The notes under the pieces are model-generated. The model saw only the letters and a list, made by a program, of their open reading frames with translations. It ran no database searches and was not told the DNA's origin. Below are positions 1 to 8,355 of a DNA stretch of 22,915 nt, piece after piece. Positions within the stretch are counted from its first letter, which is position 1. The number at the start of each line of letters is the position of its first letter. Source of the DNA: Cyanobacteria bacterium UBA2855 (GTDB taxonomy: Bacteria > Cyanobacteriota > Vampirovibrionia > Gastranaerophilales > Gastranaerophilaceae). The stretch is taken from assembly GCA_002350725.1 (NCBI GenBank), contig DEFJ01000031.1:6834-29748 (forward strand), written 5' to 3'. The position numbers and the translations under genes were made by a program.

Positions 1-12
1 TTCTTTCGTCTA

Positions 13-121
13 TTTCTTTTTCTGCTTGTTTGCCGGCGTTAAACGGGTCTTACGGCAAGGCTACCCGCCTTGTCCGTTCGCCCTCTGCCGGCAATACGCT
101 TTTCATCGCAAGAAAAAGAAA
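13..121. repeat. GC-rich nested inverted-repeat element
   Basis: An 11-bp arm TTTCTTTTTCT (13-23) is perfectly complementary to AGAAAAAGAAA (111-121). Nested inside are TGCCGGC (31-37) with GCCGGCA (87-93), or alternatively GGCG (35-38) with CGCC (79-82), then AACGG (42-46) with CCGTT (74-78) and CAAGG (56-60) with CCTTG (68-72). The interior is clearly richer in G+C than the surrounding AT-rich sequence. The fold could form a long hairpin in RNA or a cruciform in DNA. It could be a dispersed repeat or the 3' structured end of an upstream transcript; I do not recognise a known RNA family. Confidence 0.5.
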
Positions 122-135
122 GAATGTCACATCAG

Positions 136-186
136 TTACATAAAATTAGTTATCATCACACCGTGCCGATAACATATTTTATGTAA
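136..186. repeat. Interrupted palindrome upstream of secA
   Basis: TTACATAAAAT (136-146) is the exact reverse complement of ATTTTATGTAA (176-186). After a 2x2 internal loop, GTTATC (149-154) pairs with GATAAC (168-173), leaving a 13-nt loop. A poly-A/poly-T stretch follows (to about 205). It may terminate a transcript from left of the window, act as an operator for secA, or be the terminal repeats of a small element. The sequence alone does not decide. Confidence 0.45.
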
Positions 187-283
187 TAAAAAAATTATTT
201 TTTTCTTAAGATTCTGTAAAAACGCTATGTCCATGGTAAAATATACTCAAGAGATTACCAAATTTGGAGAGGATAAATTAATA

Positions 284-2920
284 ATGCTAAACTTGCTAAT
301 GAAAGTATTAGGCGATCCTAATGAGAGAAAAATAAAAAACATGATGGGTATCGTCGATCATATAAATGCATTGGAACCACAGTTTGCAGCAATGACAGAT
401 GATGAATTAAAAGCAAAGACTGTAGAATTTAAAGAAATATTAGCCCAACGTCCTACGTCAAGTGATTTCAAAACAGACAGAAAACTTGAAAAAGAAGCTT
501 TAGATAAGATTTTACCTGAGGCTTTTGCTACTGTTCGAGAGGCAGGTAAAAGAGTTTTAAATATGCGACATTTTGATGTTCAATTAATAGGCGGCTATTT
601 TTTGCATAACGGACATATTGCAGAAATGAGAACAGGTGAAGGTAAAACCTTAGTGGCAACTCTACCTGCCTATTTAAATGCCCTAACAGGTAAAGGTGTT
701 CATGTAATTACAGTAAATGATTATTTGGCAAAGCGTGACAGTGAGTGGATGGGAAAAATATATAATTTTTTGGGTCTTTCTGTTGGAGTGATCTTGTCGG
801 GTAGTCGGACAATGGACGACTTTGCAGCAAAAAAAGCAGCTTATAATTGTGATATTACATATGGTACAAATAATGAGTTTGGTTTTGATTATTTGAGAGA
901 TAATATGGCGCAGAGTGCGGATGCGCTTGTTCAAAGACCGTATAATTACGCTATTATAGATGAAGTTGACAGTATTTTAATTGATGAAGCCAGAACTCCT
1001 TTAATTATAAGCGGAAGATTAGAAAAATCTGCTGAGACATATCAAATGATGGCAAAAGTCGCTCCTCAATTAAAAAAAGATATCGACTATGAAGTCGACG
1101 AAAAAAATAAGAATATTATTTTAACAGAAGATGGTATAGATAGAGCTCAAGAAATTATTCAGGTAAAAGATTTGTTTGATTTGAATACTCAGTATGCTCA
1201 TCATTTGTTGCAGGCCTTGAAAGCAAAAGAGTTGTTTGTAAAAGATACGGATTATGTTGTTAGAAATAATGAGGTAATGATTGTAGATGAGTTTACCGGT
1301 AGATTAATGGAAGGCAGACGTTGGTCTGACGGCTTGCACCAAGCAATTGAAGCAAAAGAGGGTGTAAAAATTCAAGATGAAACTCAGACTTTAGCAAGTA
1401 TCACTTTCCAAAATTTATTCAGGCTTTATCCAAAGCTTTCGGGTATGACAGGTACGGCTATGACCGAGGAAGCTGAATTTGGCAAGATTTACAATCTTGA
1501 AGTTACCGTAATTCCGACAAACAAACCTGATATCAGAATAAATTATCCGGATGTAATTTATAAAAACGAAAAAGGTAAATTTGATGCTGTTGTTAGAGAT
1601 ATTATTGAACAAAATAAATTAGGAAGACCGGTTTTGGTTGGTACAATCAGTATTGAAAAATCCGAGTATGTATCACATTTGTTAAAACAGTTGAATATTC
1701 CGCATAATGTTTTGAACGCAAAACATCATGAGAAAGAAGCTTATATTATAGCACAGGCAGGACGTGTAGGTGCTGTTACTATTGCAACAAATATGGCAGG
1801 CCGTGGTACGGATATTCTGCTGGGCGGTAATGCTGAGTATATGGCAAAAGAAAGGCTCGATGAAACAGGACTTACTCCGGATACTCCTGAGTATGAGGAG
1901 ATGAAGAAAAAGCTTATGGAAGAAGCAACTGCTATAACTAAGGCTGAGCATGAAAGAGTTGTTGCAGCAGGCGGTTTACATGTAATAGGTACGGAACGTC
2001 ACGAATCTCGCCGTATCGATAATCAGTTGAGAGGCCGTGCCGCTCGTCAGGGTGACCCTGGTTCTACAAGATTTTTCTTATCCTTAGAGGATAATTTGAT
2101 GAGAATATTTGGCGGTGATAAGATTACAAGCTTGATGAACGCATTGAATGTTGATGAGACTATGGCTATTGAGCATCCTCTTATAACAAGACAAATTCAA
2201 TCCGCACAGAAAAAAGTTGAAACTTACCATTTTGATATAAGAAAAAATGTATTAGAATATGATGATGTAATGAATATTCAACGTGAAAAGTTTTATGCTC
2301 AGCGCAGACGCGTATTGTTTGGTAAAGATTTGTCGTCTGATATTTATTATATGATTGAAAAAGAAGTTGACAGATTGCTGAGAAGTTATATTGCTCCAGA
2401 GCAAAATCCTGATGAATATGTATTTGACGATTTGAATACAATGGTGAAAGAAATTCATTCTGTTTTCCCACAATTAAGTGGTTTCGGTATATCGGATGTT
2501 CAAGGTGTAAGATTTGATGCATTATATGACAAGTTAAAGAATTTAGCTATTCAATCGTATCGTGATCATGAAATGGAGATTATAACTTTTTATAACAATG
2601 TGTTGTCGGATTATGACCCAAATTTTGTTCCGCAAGAACCATTCTCTTCAGATAACGTAGTTAGAAATCTTGAAAAAGATGTGTTGTTACGTGTTGTTGA
2701 TAACAAATGGATAGATCACCTTCACAATATCGACATGCTAAGAGACGGTATAGGACTAAGGGCATACGGTCAAAAAGATCCTTTAATAGAATATAAAAGA
2801 GAAGCATACGATTTGTTTAATACAATGATGTTTGAAATTCAAGGAGATACCGTAAAACATTTGTTTAGAACCAAATTTGGTATTCAGGTAATGGATGACG
2901 GTTCTGACGATATAGCATAA
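284..2920 (+). CDS. secA: Protein translocase ATPase SecA
   Basis: SecA is the peripheral-membrane ATPase that pushes preproteins through SecYEG. The Walker A motif TGEGKT lies at about residues 117-122 (counting from 284), and the Walker B-like DEVD at about 226-229 is followed by SILIDEARTPLIIS. The GRLMEGRRWSDGLHQAI segment, the NMAGRGTDILLGG motif and the helicase motif QLRGRAARQGDPGS are all present. The C-terminus ends in an acidic tail and lacks the cysteine-rich zinc-binding SecB/lipid tail, as in many bacteria. I chose the ATG at 284 because GGAGAGG (266-272) sits 11 nt upstream and the protein then begins MLNLLMKVLGDPNER, matching the family start. An in-frame ATG at 227 would add 19 residues but has no Shine-Dalgarno sequence. 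Confidence 0.97.
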   Translation: MLNLLMKVLGDPNERKIKNMMGIVDHINALEPQFAAMTDDELKAKTVEFKEILAQRPTSSDFKTDRKLEKEALDKILPEAFATVREAGKRVLNMRHFDVQLIGGYFLHNGHIAEMRTGEGKTLVATLPAYLNALTGKGVHVITVNDYLAKRDSEWMGKIYNFLGLSVGVILSGSRTMDDFAAKKAAYNCDITYGTNNEFGFDYLRDNMAQSADALVQRPYNYAIIDEVDSILIDEARTPLIISGRLEKSAETYQMMAKVAPQLKKDIDYEVDEKNKNIILTEDGIDRAQEIIQVKDLFDLNTQYAHHLLQALKAKELFVKDTDYVVRNNEVMIVDEFTGRLMEGRRWSDGLHQAIEAKEGVKIQDETQTLASITFQNLFRLYPKLSGMTGTAMTEEAEFGKIYNLEVTVIPTNKPDIRINYPDVIYKNEKGKFDAVVRDIIEQNKLGRPVLVGTISIEKSEYVSHLLKQLNIPHNVLNAKHHEKEAYIIAQAGRVGAVTIATNMAGRGTDILLGGNAEYMAKERLDETGLTPDTPEYEEMKKKLMEEATAITKAEHERVVAAGGLHVIGTERHESRRIDNQLRGRAARQGDPGSTRFFLSLEDNLMRIFGGDKITSLMNALNVDETMAIEHPLITRQIQSAQKKVETYHFDIRKNVLEYDDVMNIQREKFYAQRRRVLFGKDLSSDIYYMIEKEVDRLLRSYIAPEQNPDEYVFDDLNTMVKEIHSVFPQLSGFGISDVQGVRFDALYDKLKNLAIQSYRDHEMEIITFYNNVLSDYDPNFVPQEPFSSDNVVRNLEKDVLLRVVDNKWIDHLHNIDMLRDGIGLRAYGQKDPLIEYKREAYDLFNTMMFEIQGDTVKHLFRTKFGIQVMDDGSDDIA

Positions 2921-2966
2921 TCTTATATAAAAATAAAAAACGTAAATAAGATTATTAATATTTTTT
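2917..2966 (+). terminator. Possible AT-rich terminator of secA
   Basis: ATAATCTTAT (2917-2926, overlapping the secA stop codon) is perfectly complementary to ATAAGATTAT (2946-2955), followed by TAATA and six T residues. The stem is 10 bp but AT-rich with a long 19-nt loop, so it would be a weak terminator. Confidence 0.4.
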
Positions 2967-3011
2967 GACTTTTAAGAATATATCATTAAATATATCATAC
3001 GTTTAGATGTT

Positions 3012-3031
3012 TATAATCTTGCTTAATTAAG
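3012..3031 (+). promoter_or_regulatory. Candidate -10 box and palindrome before fliJ
   Basis: TATAAT at 3012-3017 is a consensus -10 hexamer 45 nt upstream of the fliJ start. No good -35 is visible 17 nt further up. The perfect 10-bp palindrome CTTAATTAAG (3022-3031) falls near the expected transcription start, where a repressor could bind. The presence of a separate flagellar promoter is inferred from the probable terminator after secA. Confidence 0.3.
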
Positions 3032-3062
3032 TCATAATTAGGCTAAGAAAGTGTAGTCTAAA

Positions 3063-3548
3063 ATGCCTTTTCGATACAGATTACAAAAAGTGTTGGATTT
3101 TCGTATCCGCAAAAAAGAAGAACAGTTGTTAGTAGTACAAAAAGCTCAGCAGGCTGTATTTATTGCAGAAGAGAATATCCGCAAAAATAACGAAGAGATT
3201 GAGGCTACAAAGGTGAACATGCGACAGGCGGATCCTATGATGTATGAGGCATACGATAAGTACCTGATTCATCTTTGGGAAAAGGCCGAACAACTTGAAT
3301 TGGTGCGCCAAGAAAAACAAGCGATACTTGATGAAGAAAACAGAAAATTAATTAAGTTAGAGCAAGGCGTAAAGGTTCTTGAAAAACATAAAGAAAAGTG
3401 CCGCGATGCCTACATAGAAGAAGAGAAAAAAGCGGAACTTAAGCAATATTCCGAACTCGGTGTAACAAGATTTTTTGCCCAAAGCAAAGAAAGAATGGCG
3501 GAAGAAGAACAAGAAATTCTAAGACAACTCGCAGAATTGGAGGAATAA
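3063..3548 (+). CDS. fliJ: Flagellar export protein FliJ
   Basis: FliJ is a small coiled-coil protein of the flagellar type III export apparatus. It works with the FliI ATPase and the FlhA gate. The 161-residue product starts with the family hallmark FRYRLQKVLDFRIRKKEEQ and is then almost entirely charged helix (Glu/Lys/Gln-rich heptads, no proline runs), as expected of FliJ (about 140-160 aa). Its stop codon overlaps the next start (TAATG, sharing 3548), so it is translationally coupled to the FliK-like gene. There is no obvious Shine-Dalgarno sequence before its ATG. FliI itself is not in the window. Family sequences are divergent, so part of the case rests on context. Confidence 0.85.
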   Translation: MPFRYRLQKVLDFRIRKKEEQLLVVQKAQQAVFIAEENIRKNNEEIEATKVNMRQADPMMYEAYDKYLIHLWEKAEQLELVRQEKQAILDEENRKLIKLEQGVKVLEKHKEKCRDAYIEEEKKAELKQYSELGVTRFFAQSKERMAEEEQEILRQLAELEE

Positions 3549-4513
3549 TGAATTTAGAAACTAAATCAAATGTAATGACTAATATCTATACAAATAATGA
3601 GCTGACGAAAAATATTTCTAATACTCAAATAAAGAGATATAGTGATTCCGCGGCTTCATTCGCTTCTGAAATGAAGACATCTACTGAGCAGCAAGAGCCT
3701 CAAGAAACTCCCAAAAAAGAAGAAGTTAAAGATTCTGCACTAAAGGCTGATAAATCAGAAGAAACTTCTAAAAAAGAAGAAGTTAAAAAAACTGAAACTA
3801 AAAAAACAGATAAAACCGCAAAAAAAGATAATCAAGATAATCAAACTTTGAATGGTGAGATTTCTAATGATAATTATGACGGAGGCAGTCAAGCAGGACA
3901 ACTATTCCAAGGCGGAGGTGATAATCGACAAAATGAGTATACTCCGCTAACAGATAAAATTCAGGCATACATGAATGCTAATGGTGTAGATTTGAATTTT
4001 GTCGTAACAAATCCAATGTCTGCTACTTCACGTTCTCAAATTGCCGGCATGACTCCTGTTGTTGACTATTCCTCAATTCAGATGTCAGATGGTGATGCAA
4101 AGTTCTTTGCGGATTTAGTTGCTAAAACAGATATGACAGCAGCATCGGTTGCTGCGGAATTTGAAAAACAGATGCAGCAAGGAAATGTAAAAATGGTTCA
4201 ATCTACTGCAAAATCAAGTATAGCTTTGATTGAAGCGTTAAAAGAGTCATCCAAAAATCATCAGGCTTTCAGAATTGATTTTGACAAAGATATTTCTGTT
4301 ATTATGCAAGTAGATAAAGGCGGAAAAATAAATGCAAACTTTATCCCCGGAGATAAAGCCGTTGAGGCATATCTCAGAAACAATATTGATTTTCTTCGCC
4401 AAAGATTTAATGAAGAAAATATTGCATATGGAGATTTGACATACTCACAATCTCGCCGTCAAAGACAGGAACAAGAAAATAAAAATAATAATAAGGAGAA
4501 CGCTCATGAATGA
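3548..4513 (+). CDS. fliK: Flagellar hook-length control protein (FliK-like)
   Basis: The 321-residue product has a disordered N-terminal half. It contains a Lys/Glu/Thr-rich tract (residues 50-100) in which KKEEVK recurs with a 19-residue period, followed by a Gly/Asn/Gln-rich stretch. The C-terminal part (about 215-300) is compact, with alternating beta and helical segments (FRIDFDKDISVIMQV, then YLRNNIDFLRQRFNEENI), resembling the FliK C-terminal domain that switches export specificity. Family members typically combine a low-complexity ruler region with such a domain. It sits between fliJ and a hook/rod gene, the usual place for fliK. It overlaps fliJ by 1 nt and the next gene by 8 nt. Sequence similarity is weak, so the name rests on architecture and position. 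Confidence 0.65.
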   Translation: MNLETKSNVMTNIYTNNELTKNISNTQIKRYSDSAASFASEMKTSTEQQEPQETPKKEEVKDSALKADKSEETSKKEEVKKTETKKTDKTAKKDNQDNQTLNGEISNDNYDGGSQAGQLFQGGGDNRQNEYTPLTDKIQAYMNANGVDLNFVVTNPMSATSRSQIAGMTPVVDYSSIQMSDGDAKFFADLVAKTDMTAASVAAEFEKQMQQGNVKMVQSTAKSSIALIEALKESSKNHQAFRIDFDKDISVIMQVDKGGKINANFIPGDKAVEAYLRNNIDFLRQRFNEENIAYGDLTYSQSRRQRQEQENKNNNKENAHE

Positions 4514-5342
4514 TTCATACGTAACAGCCTTAAATACCAGAAAAACTACGGAAAACTGGATGGACGTAATTGCAGATAATATGACAAACGTCTATACTCC
4601 GGGTTTTAGAGAAAAACAGGTCAATTTTAAAACCTTTTTGGGTGGTGCAATTGCAGATGATTATGCTAAAAACCTTGGTCAAGGGAAGTCTACTCCCGGT
4701 ACTGCAAATGAAAACTTGTTCCTTGAAGGGAAAGGCTTTTTCTATGTGAGAACTCCGGAAGGCAAGAGTGTTTATACGCGTCTTGGTGAATTTACCTTTG
4801 ATGGTGAAGGCTTGTACAAAGATAAAGCGGGTAATACCGTTCAAGGATATATTCTAAATGATAAGGGCGAAATTATGCAGGGGACAAAGTCCATTTCTGC
4901 GGATTTGTATCAAGAAACTGCTCTAAAGGGCGGTTCTTTGGATGTCCCTACAACAAATATAAAAATGTGGATTGACCCAAATAATGGTAAATATTTAGGC
5001 AAATACGATGATTACGAAATAAAAAATGACGGAACAATATATGGTAAGGCTGATAACGGCAAAAAAACTGTTCCCTTGTATCGAATTACTACTAGAAACT
5101 TCCATAATGCCGCAGCATTGTATGAATTCAAACCCGGACAGTTTGTTGAAACCGAAGAATCAGGAAAACCGCTTTTAGGTGTAGGCGAAATCCGTTCCGG
5201 CTTGTTAGAACTATCAAATGCAGATTTTAAAGCTAATATTTCATATTACCAAATGGCAAAACTACAGATGGAAGTAGCAAACAAACTTATCGACTCAAAC
5301 AAGCAGTTGCTTGAAGATGCTCTAAGACTTGTAGGGTCATAG
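4506..5342 (+). CDS. Flagellar hook-basal body protein (FlgF/FlgG-like)
   Basis: This is an extracellular axial protein of the flagellar rod or hook. The N-terminus carries the family pattern NWMDVIADNMTNVYTPGFRE, equivalent to the ANNIANVNTPGY motif of rod and hook proteins. The C-terminus (GEIRSGLLELSNADFKANIS and the following helix) matches the conserved C-terminal helix that packs against it. At 278 residues it is close to FlgG (about 260) and shorter than most FlgE hook proteins. The middle domain contains GKGFFYVRTPEGKSVYTRLGEF, as in FlgF/FlgG. A strong Shine-Dalgarno (AAGGAG, around 4493-4498) lies inside the end of the FliK-like gene. It could instead be a short FlgE, and I cannot separate these by eye. 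Confidence 0.85.
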   Translation: MNDSYVTALNTRKTTENWMDVIADNMTNVYTPGFREKQVNFKTFLGGAIADDYAKNLGQGKSTPGTANENLFLEGKGFFYVRTPEGKSVYTRLGEFTFDGEGLYKDKAGNTVQGYILNDKGEIMQGTKSISADLYQETALKGGSLDVPTTNIKMWIDPNNGKYLGKYDDYEIKNDGTIYGKADNGKKTVPLYRITTRNFHNAAALYEFKPGQFVETEESGKPLLGVGEIRSGLLELSNADFKANISYYQMAKLQMEVANKLIDSNKQLLEDALRLVGS

Positions 5343-5379
5343 TAAAAGATATATTTTAAACTCCATTTTGAATACTATA

Positions 5380-5400
5380 GGGAACGAAAGTTCCCTTTTT
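5380..5400 (+). terminator. Rho-independent terminator of flagellar operon
   Basis: GGGAAC, loop GAAA, GTTCCC (5380-5395), followed by five T residues. The T-tract exists only on the forward strand, so it ends the flagellar operon and not the convergent dacB operon. Confidence 0.85.
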
Positions 5401-5402
5401 GT

Positions 5403-6758
5403 TTACATATCAGCAAAAATTGCCCTTAATAAATATTCCTCAAGTTGTTTTTTGTCTGCAGGACTTGATTTGTGGTCGTTAATCATTACATCAAAAGCAT
5501 ATTTATTACCCCTTCTTGTTGTAATAAATCCTGCGATTGCGCTGACATCAGATAGTGTTCCGGTTTTAGCTTTTAATTTATCTCCCAAATAAAGCATTCT
5601 ATCTTTGAGTGTACCTGTCCCGGGTGTTGCCATTAATTCGTAATACTTTTCAAAATCTTCTGATTTAGAGGTTGTTTCAAGAAATTCTGTCATAAATGCT
5701 GCGGTCATTAGGTTATTTTTTGATACTCCGCTGCCATCTACTATTCTTATATCGTCGTAATCAATTTTATTCTTTTGGCAATAGCTTTTTAACATATCTA
5801 CGGCAGAATTTATTGAACCTGTATTGTTTACATATTTGCCGCCTGCTACTTTAAATAATGTTTCAGCTGCCATATTATTACTGTTTTGTAATACATCTTT
5901 TGCGACTTCAGATACATCTCGTTTTACCGAATCTACAAGATAAACATTTTTTTCAGGTAATTTTTTTTGTTCAAATTTTCCGTAGTACAATATTTTTGAA
6001 TCGCTTACCGCATCATCCATTCTTAATCTAAAATATAATTTTATGTTTTCGGTGGGAATTTCAATTTCGGTATACTTAGATACTGTACCGTTCACTTCTA
6101 ATAATCTGTTAGAAATAGTTTCATTATGTGTTATTTTTATATCGTCTCTTTCTCCTGTTGTTGCAAAATTCACAAATCCAACAGGGTAAAAATCTTTAGA
6201 AAATACTTCTACAGGAGCATTTTTCCTTGTAGGTTTAACAACAATAGTCAGTAAATTTTTATCTAAATTATAAGAACCGAATTTACTCATTAAAGGACTT
6301 AAATCATCATCCCATTGCCAACCTTCACCCCAATATGCAGAGTCAAGAACATAATCATCAATGTATATATGTTTTGGTTCTATAATTTCTTTGTTTTTGG
6401 CTGTTGATAATATATTTTTTAAATCTTTAGTAGTTAAATATGGGTCTGCGGAAAGTTTTAAATATAAATCATTATCAGTTGTTTTATATAGTTTTGTGTC
6501 AAAAGAATAATCGTAGCCCAAGGTATCCAATGCCGCAGCTGCTGTTACTAGTTTTTGTGTAGATGCAGGGTTAACAGGTTTTTTGTTATTTAGCTTATAT
6601 ACCTCTTTACCGGTTTTTAAATCTCTAACAGATATAGAAACGGCACTTCTGTTTATTCCGGATGCTCTGAGAGCTTTGTCGATTGAATTTGCGGCATCAG
6701 CACTCATTGCTGACAACATAAATATAACAACCGTTAATAAACTAATTAATTTCTTCAT
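5403..6758 (-). CDS. dacB: D-Ala-D-Ala carboxypeptidase/endopeptidase PBP4
   Basis: This is a peptidase family S13 enzyme that trims and cuts peptidoglycan stem peptides in the periplasm. A signal peptide (residues 1-23, ending SADAA) precedes the catalytic domain. All three penicillin-binding motifs are visible: SxxK as STQK at 66-69, SNN at 293-295 and KTG at 398-400. Family members place a large extra domain between the first two motifs, as here. It is the last gene of a reverse-strand operon, and its start overlaps the stop of the nitrilase-family gene by 4 nt. At 451 residues it is of normal length. Confidence 0.93.
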   Translation of the reverse strand: MKKLISLLTVVIFMLSAMSADAANSIDKALRASGINRSAVSISVRDLKTGKEVYKLNNKKPVNPASTQKLVTAAAALDTLGYDYSFDTKLYKTTDNDLYLKLSADPYLTTKDLKNILSTAKNKEIIEPKHIYIDDYVLDSAYWGEGWQWDDDLSPLMSKFGSYNLDKNLLTIVVKPTRKNAPVEVFSKDFYPVGFVNFATTGERDDIKITHNETISNRLLEVNGTVSKYTEIEIPTENIKLYFRLRMDDAVSDSKILYYGKFEQKKLPEKNVYLVDSVKRDVSEVAKDVLQNSNNMAAETLFKVAGGKYVNNTGSINSAVDMLKSYCQKNKIDYDDIRIVDGSGVSKNNLMTAAFMTEFLETTSKSEDFEKYYELMATPGTGTLKDRMLYLGDKLKAKTGTLSDVSAIAGFITTRRGNKYAFDVMINDHKSSPADKKQLEEYLLRAIFADM

Positions 6759-7585
6759 ATTACCCTAACCTCATATTTGTTTTTAATATCATTTAGTATA
6801 GTACAAGTTTCTCTATATTTGTACATATCGTTAAGACATATTTCACATTTCATCAAACCTTCTTTTTGGTCTTTTATTTCAGCAATAGTTTCTCCTACGT
6901 AGTCAAAAATTCTGGAGTGTCCGATATTCCATTCTTCAGGTGTTATTTCTCCGGATTGAGTTAATCCTACCATGAAACATTGATTTTCTATTGCTCTGGC
7001 TCTTGTTAATGTTTCCCATGGAATAGGCTTTTTGCTTCCCCAAGCCGCCATGTTGACAAGTAAGTCTGCTCCGGAGATTCTGTATGCTCTGAATATTTCT
7101 GGGAATCTAATATCGTAACATATTGTAAGTCCGATTTTAATTCCGTCTAATTCTACCATAACAGGAGTTTTACCCTCACTGATATATGTTCCTTCCGTGC
7201 AACCACAGTATGAGTATAAGTGCATTTTGGAATATTTAGCGACTAGTTCTCCGTATCTGTTTATTATAGGACAAGAATTATAATATTTTCCATCGGGAGT
7301 TTTTTCAATAAGACTACCGCCTAATATATTGGTATTGTATTTTTTAGCGATGTCTGAAAGTATTTTAATGGTTTGGCTATTATTAAAAGTTTCTGCTGAC
7401 TCGACAAAATGTTCGCATGCCCAACCTACTGTCCAAACTTCAGGGAGTATCAAAAAATCCGTATTATAATCCATCTCGCAATCTAATATGGACAATAATT
7501 TTTCCCTATTAGTTGAAACCTTTCCTATGTTAGAGGACATTTGCAATGCAGCAATTTTATATATTCTGTTATTTATTTGCTCCAT
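6755..7585 (-). CDS. Nitrilase-family amidohydrolase (Nit/omega-amidase-like)
   Basis: This cytoplasmic carbon-nitrogen hydrolase has the catalytic Glu-Lys-Cys triad at E49 (in LILPEVW), K120 (in YSKMHL) and C156 (in LTICYDIRFPE). The 276-residue length and the FPEIFR sequence after the catalytic cysteine fit the NIT1/NIT2 branch. That branch includes omega-amidases that hydrolyse alpha-ketoglutaramate and deaminated glutathione. The substrate is not evident from sequence. It overlaps the upstream acyltransferase gene by 13 nt and dacB by 4 nt, so the three are co-transcribed. The functional link with lipid and wall genes is unclear. Confidence 0.88.
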   Translation of the reverse strand: MEQINNRIYKIAALQMSSNIGKVSTNREKLLSILDCEMDYNTDFLILPEVWTVGWACEHFVESAETFNNSQTIKILSDIAKKYNTNILGGSLIEKTPDGKYYNSCPIINRYGELVAKYSKMHLYSYCGCTEGTYISEGKTPVMVELDGIKIGLTICYDIRFPEIFRAYRISGADLLVNMAAWGSKKPIPWETLTRARAIENQCFMVGLTQSGEITPEEWNIGHSRIFDYVGETIAEIKDQKEGLMKCEICLNDMYKYRETCTILNDIKNKYEVRVI

Positions 7586-8247
7586 ACCTTATTGCTCTTT
7601 GCCTTTTTATATTCTTCGGGTAATCTGCTTTGTAACTCTTCTAAAGCCGTTTTTAGTTTATTCCTGTATTCAACTTCTTTATCTTGTGGGGTATCTTTAG
7701 GAACATATATAGGCTCACCGTATAAATTAATAATGTTACATTTGCCAATAGGAGCTGTCATTTTGTCCCAAGATGGTAAGTTGACAAAATTTATTTGCGG
7801 GCAATACCAACATACAGGAATAATTGGAGCTCCTGAGTGTTTTGCAATACGTATAACTCCGTTTTTTACTTTATGTAAAGGTCCGTTCGGTCCGTCAACC
7901 ATAATCGCAACACTCTCGCCCTGTTCCAATAGTTCTACCATTTTGAGTGTACCTTCAATGGCACCTCCTCTGCCGCTTGAACCTCTCACTGTTTTAAACC
8001 CAAGACCTCTAACTGCGTAATCAACAATATCTCCGTCAGCAGAATTGCTTATCAAAACACTAAGATGCCCTTTGTCTTGGATTCCGTATATGCAGAATTG
8101 ATCAGAATGCCACATTGCATATATGCAAGGCTTCATGTAATTATTGTTGATTTCATGTATATGCGTATAATACTTTTGTATTTGCATATATCCGCTAACC
8201 AATTTTTTAAAAACTATAACGTTATTTTTATTTATAAGTCTAACCAT
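7573..8247 (-). CDS. DUF374 lysophospholipid acyltransferase-like protein
   Basis: The 224-residue protein matches the DUF374 branch of the LPLAT/lauroyl-acyltransferase superfamily. It has an HxxxxF block (MWHSDQFCIYGI, about residues 45-56), SNSADGDIV, the RGSSGRGG loop, and DGPNGPLHKVKNGVI, which forms the substrate-binding segment. Relatives transfer acyl chains to lipid precursors at the inner membrane, and some work on lipid A. There is no signal peptide and only modest hydrophobicity. It is the first gene of the operon, and its ATG follows a TATAAT box after only 7 nt with no Shine-Dalgarno, suggesting a leaderless transcript. The exact acyl acceptor cannot be deduced. Confidence 0.85.
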   Translation of the reverse strand: MVRLINKNNVIVFKKLVSGYMQIQKYYTHIHEINNNYMKPCIYAMWHSDQFCIYGIQDKGHLSVLISNSADGDIVDYAVRGLGFKTVRGSSGRGGAIEGTLKMVELLEQGESVAIMVDGPNGPLHKVKNGVIRIAKHSGAPIIPVCWYCPQINFVNLPSWDKMTAPIGKCNIINLYGEPIYVPKDTPQDKEVEYRNKLKTALEELQSRLPEEYKKAKSNKVWSK

Positions 8248-8254
8248 ATTTGAT

Positions 8255-8263
8255 ATTATATCA
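8255..8263 (-). promoter_or_regulatory. Extended -10 promoter of acyltransferase operon
   Basis: On the reverse strand TGATATAAT (8263 down to 8255) is a perfect extended -10 element. The start codon at 8247 follows after 7 nt, so the predicted transcript starts at or next to the ATG. No good -35 is visible, which is usual for extended -10 promoters. Confidence 0.6.
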
Positions 8264-8320
8264 TAAAATATACTTCATGGCTTTTTGTAACGGATGTTTT
8301 TAGTTGTTAATTGTAAAATA

Positions 8321-8349
8321 TTGGCAATTTTTAAATAGTATAATATAAT
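8321..8349 (+). promoter_or_regulatory. Sigma-70-type promoter of secreted-protein gene
   Basis: TTGGCA (8321-8326), a 17-nt spacer, and TATAAT (8344-8349). The ATG of the downstream gene is at 8356, 6 nt after the -10 box, exactly where transcription should start. It is divergent from the acyltransferase-operon promoter about 60 bp away. Confidence 0.7.
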
Positions 8350-8355
8350 TGTGTT

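Noticed and set aside
227..283. Upstream in-frame ATG of secA adding 19 residues
   Set aside because: There is no Shine-Dalgarno at 227, whereas GGAGAGG precedes 284 at proper spacing and the family N-terminus begins there.
3713..3787. 18-bp direct repeat (57-bp period) in the FliK-like gene as a mobile or recombination site
   Set aside because: It simply encodes the repeated KKEEVK tract of a low-complexity linker.
5368..5592. 74-codon forward ORF after the flagellar operon
   Set aside because: It overlaps dacB on the opposite strand, starts before the terminator hairpin and shows no protein-like features.
7541..8020. 159-codon forward ORF opposite the acyltransferase gene
   Set aside because: It is the antisense shadow of a well-supported gene, cysteine/leucine-rich with no motifs or ribosome site.
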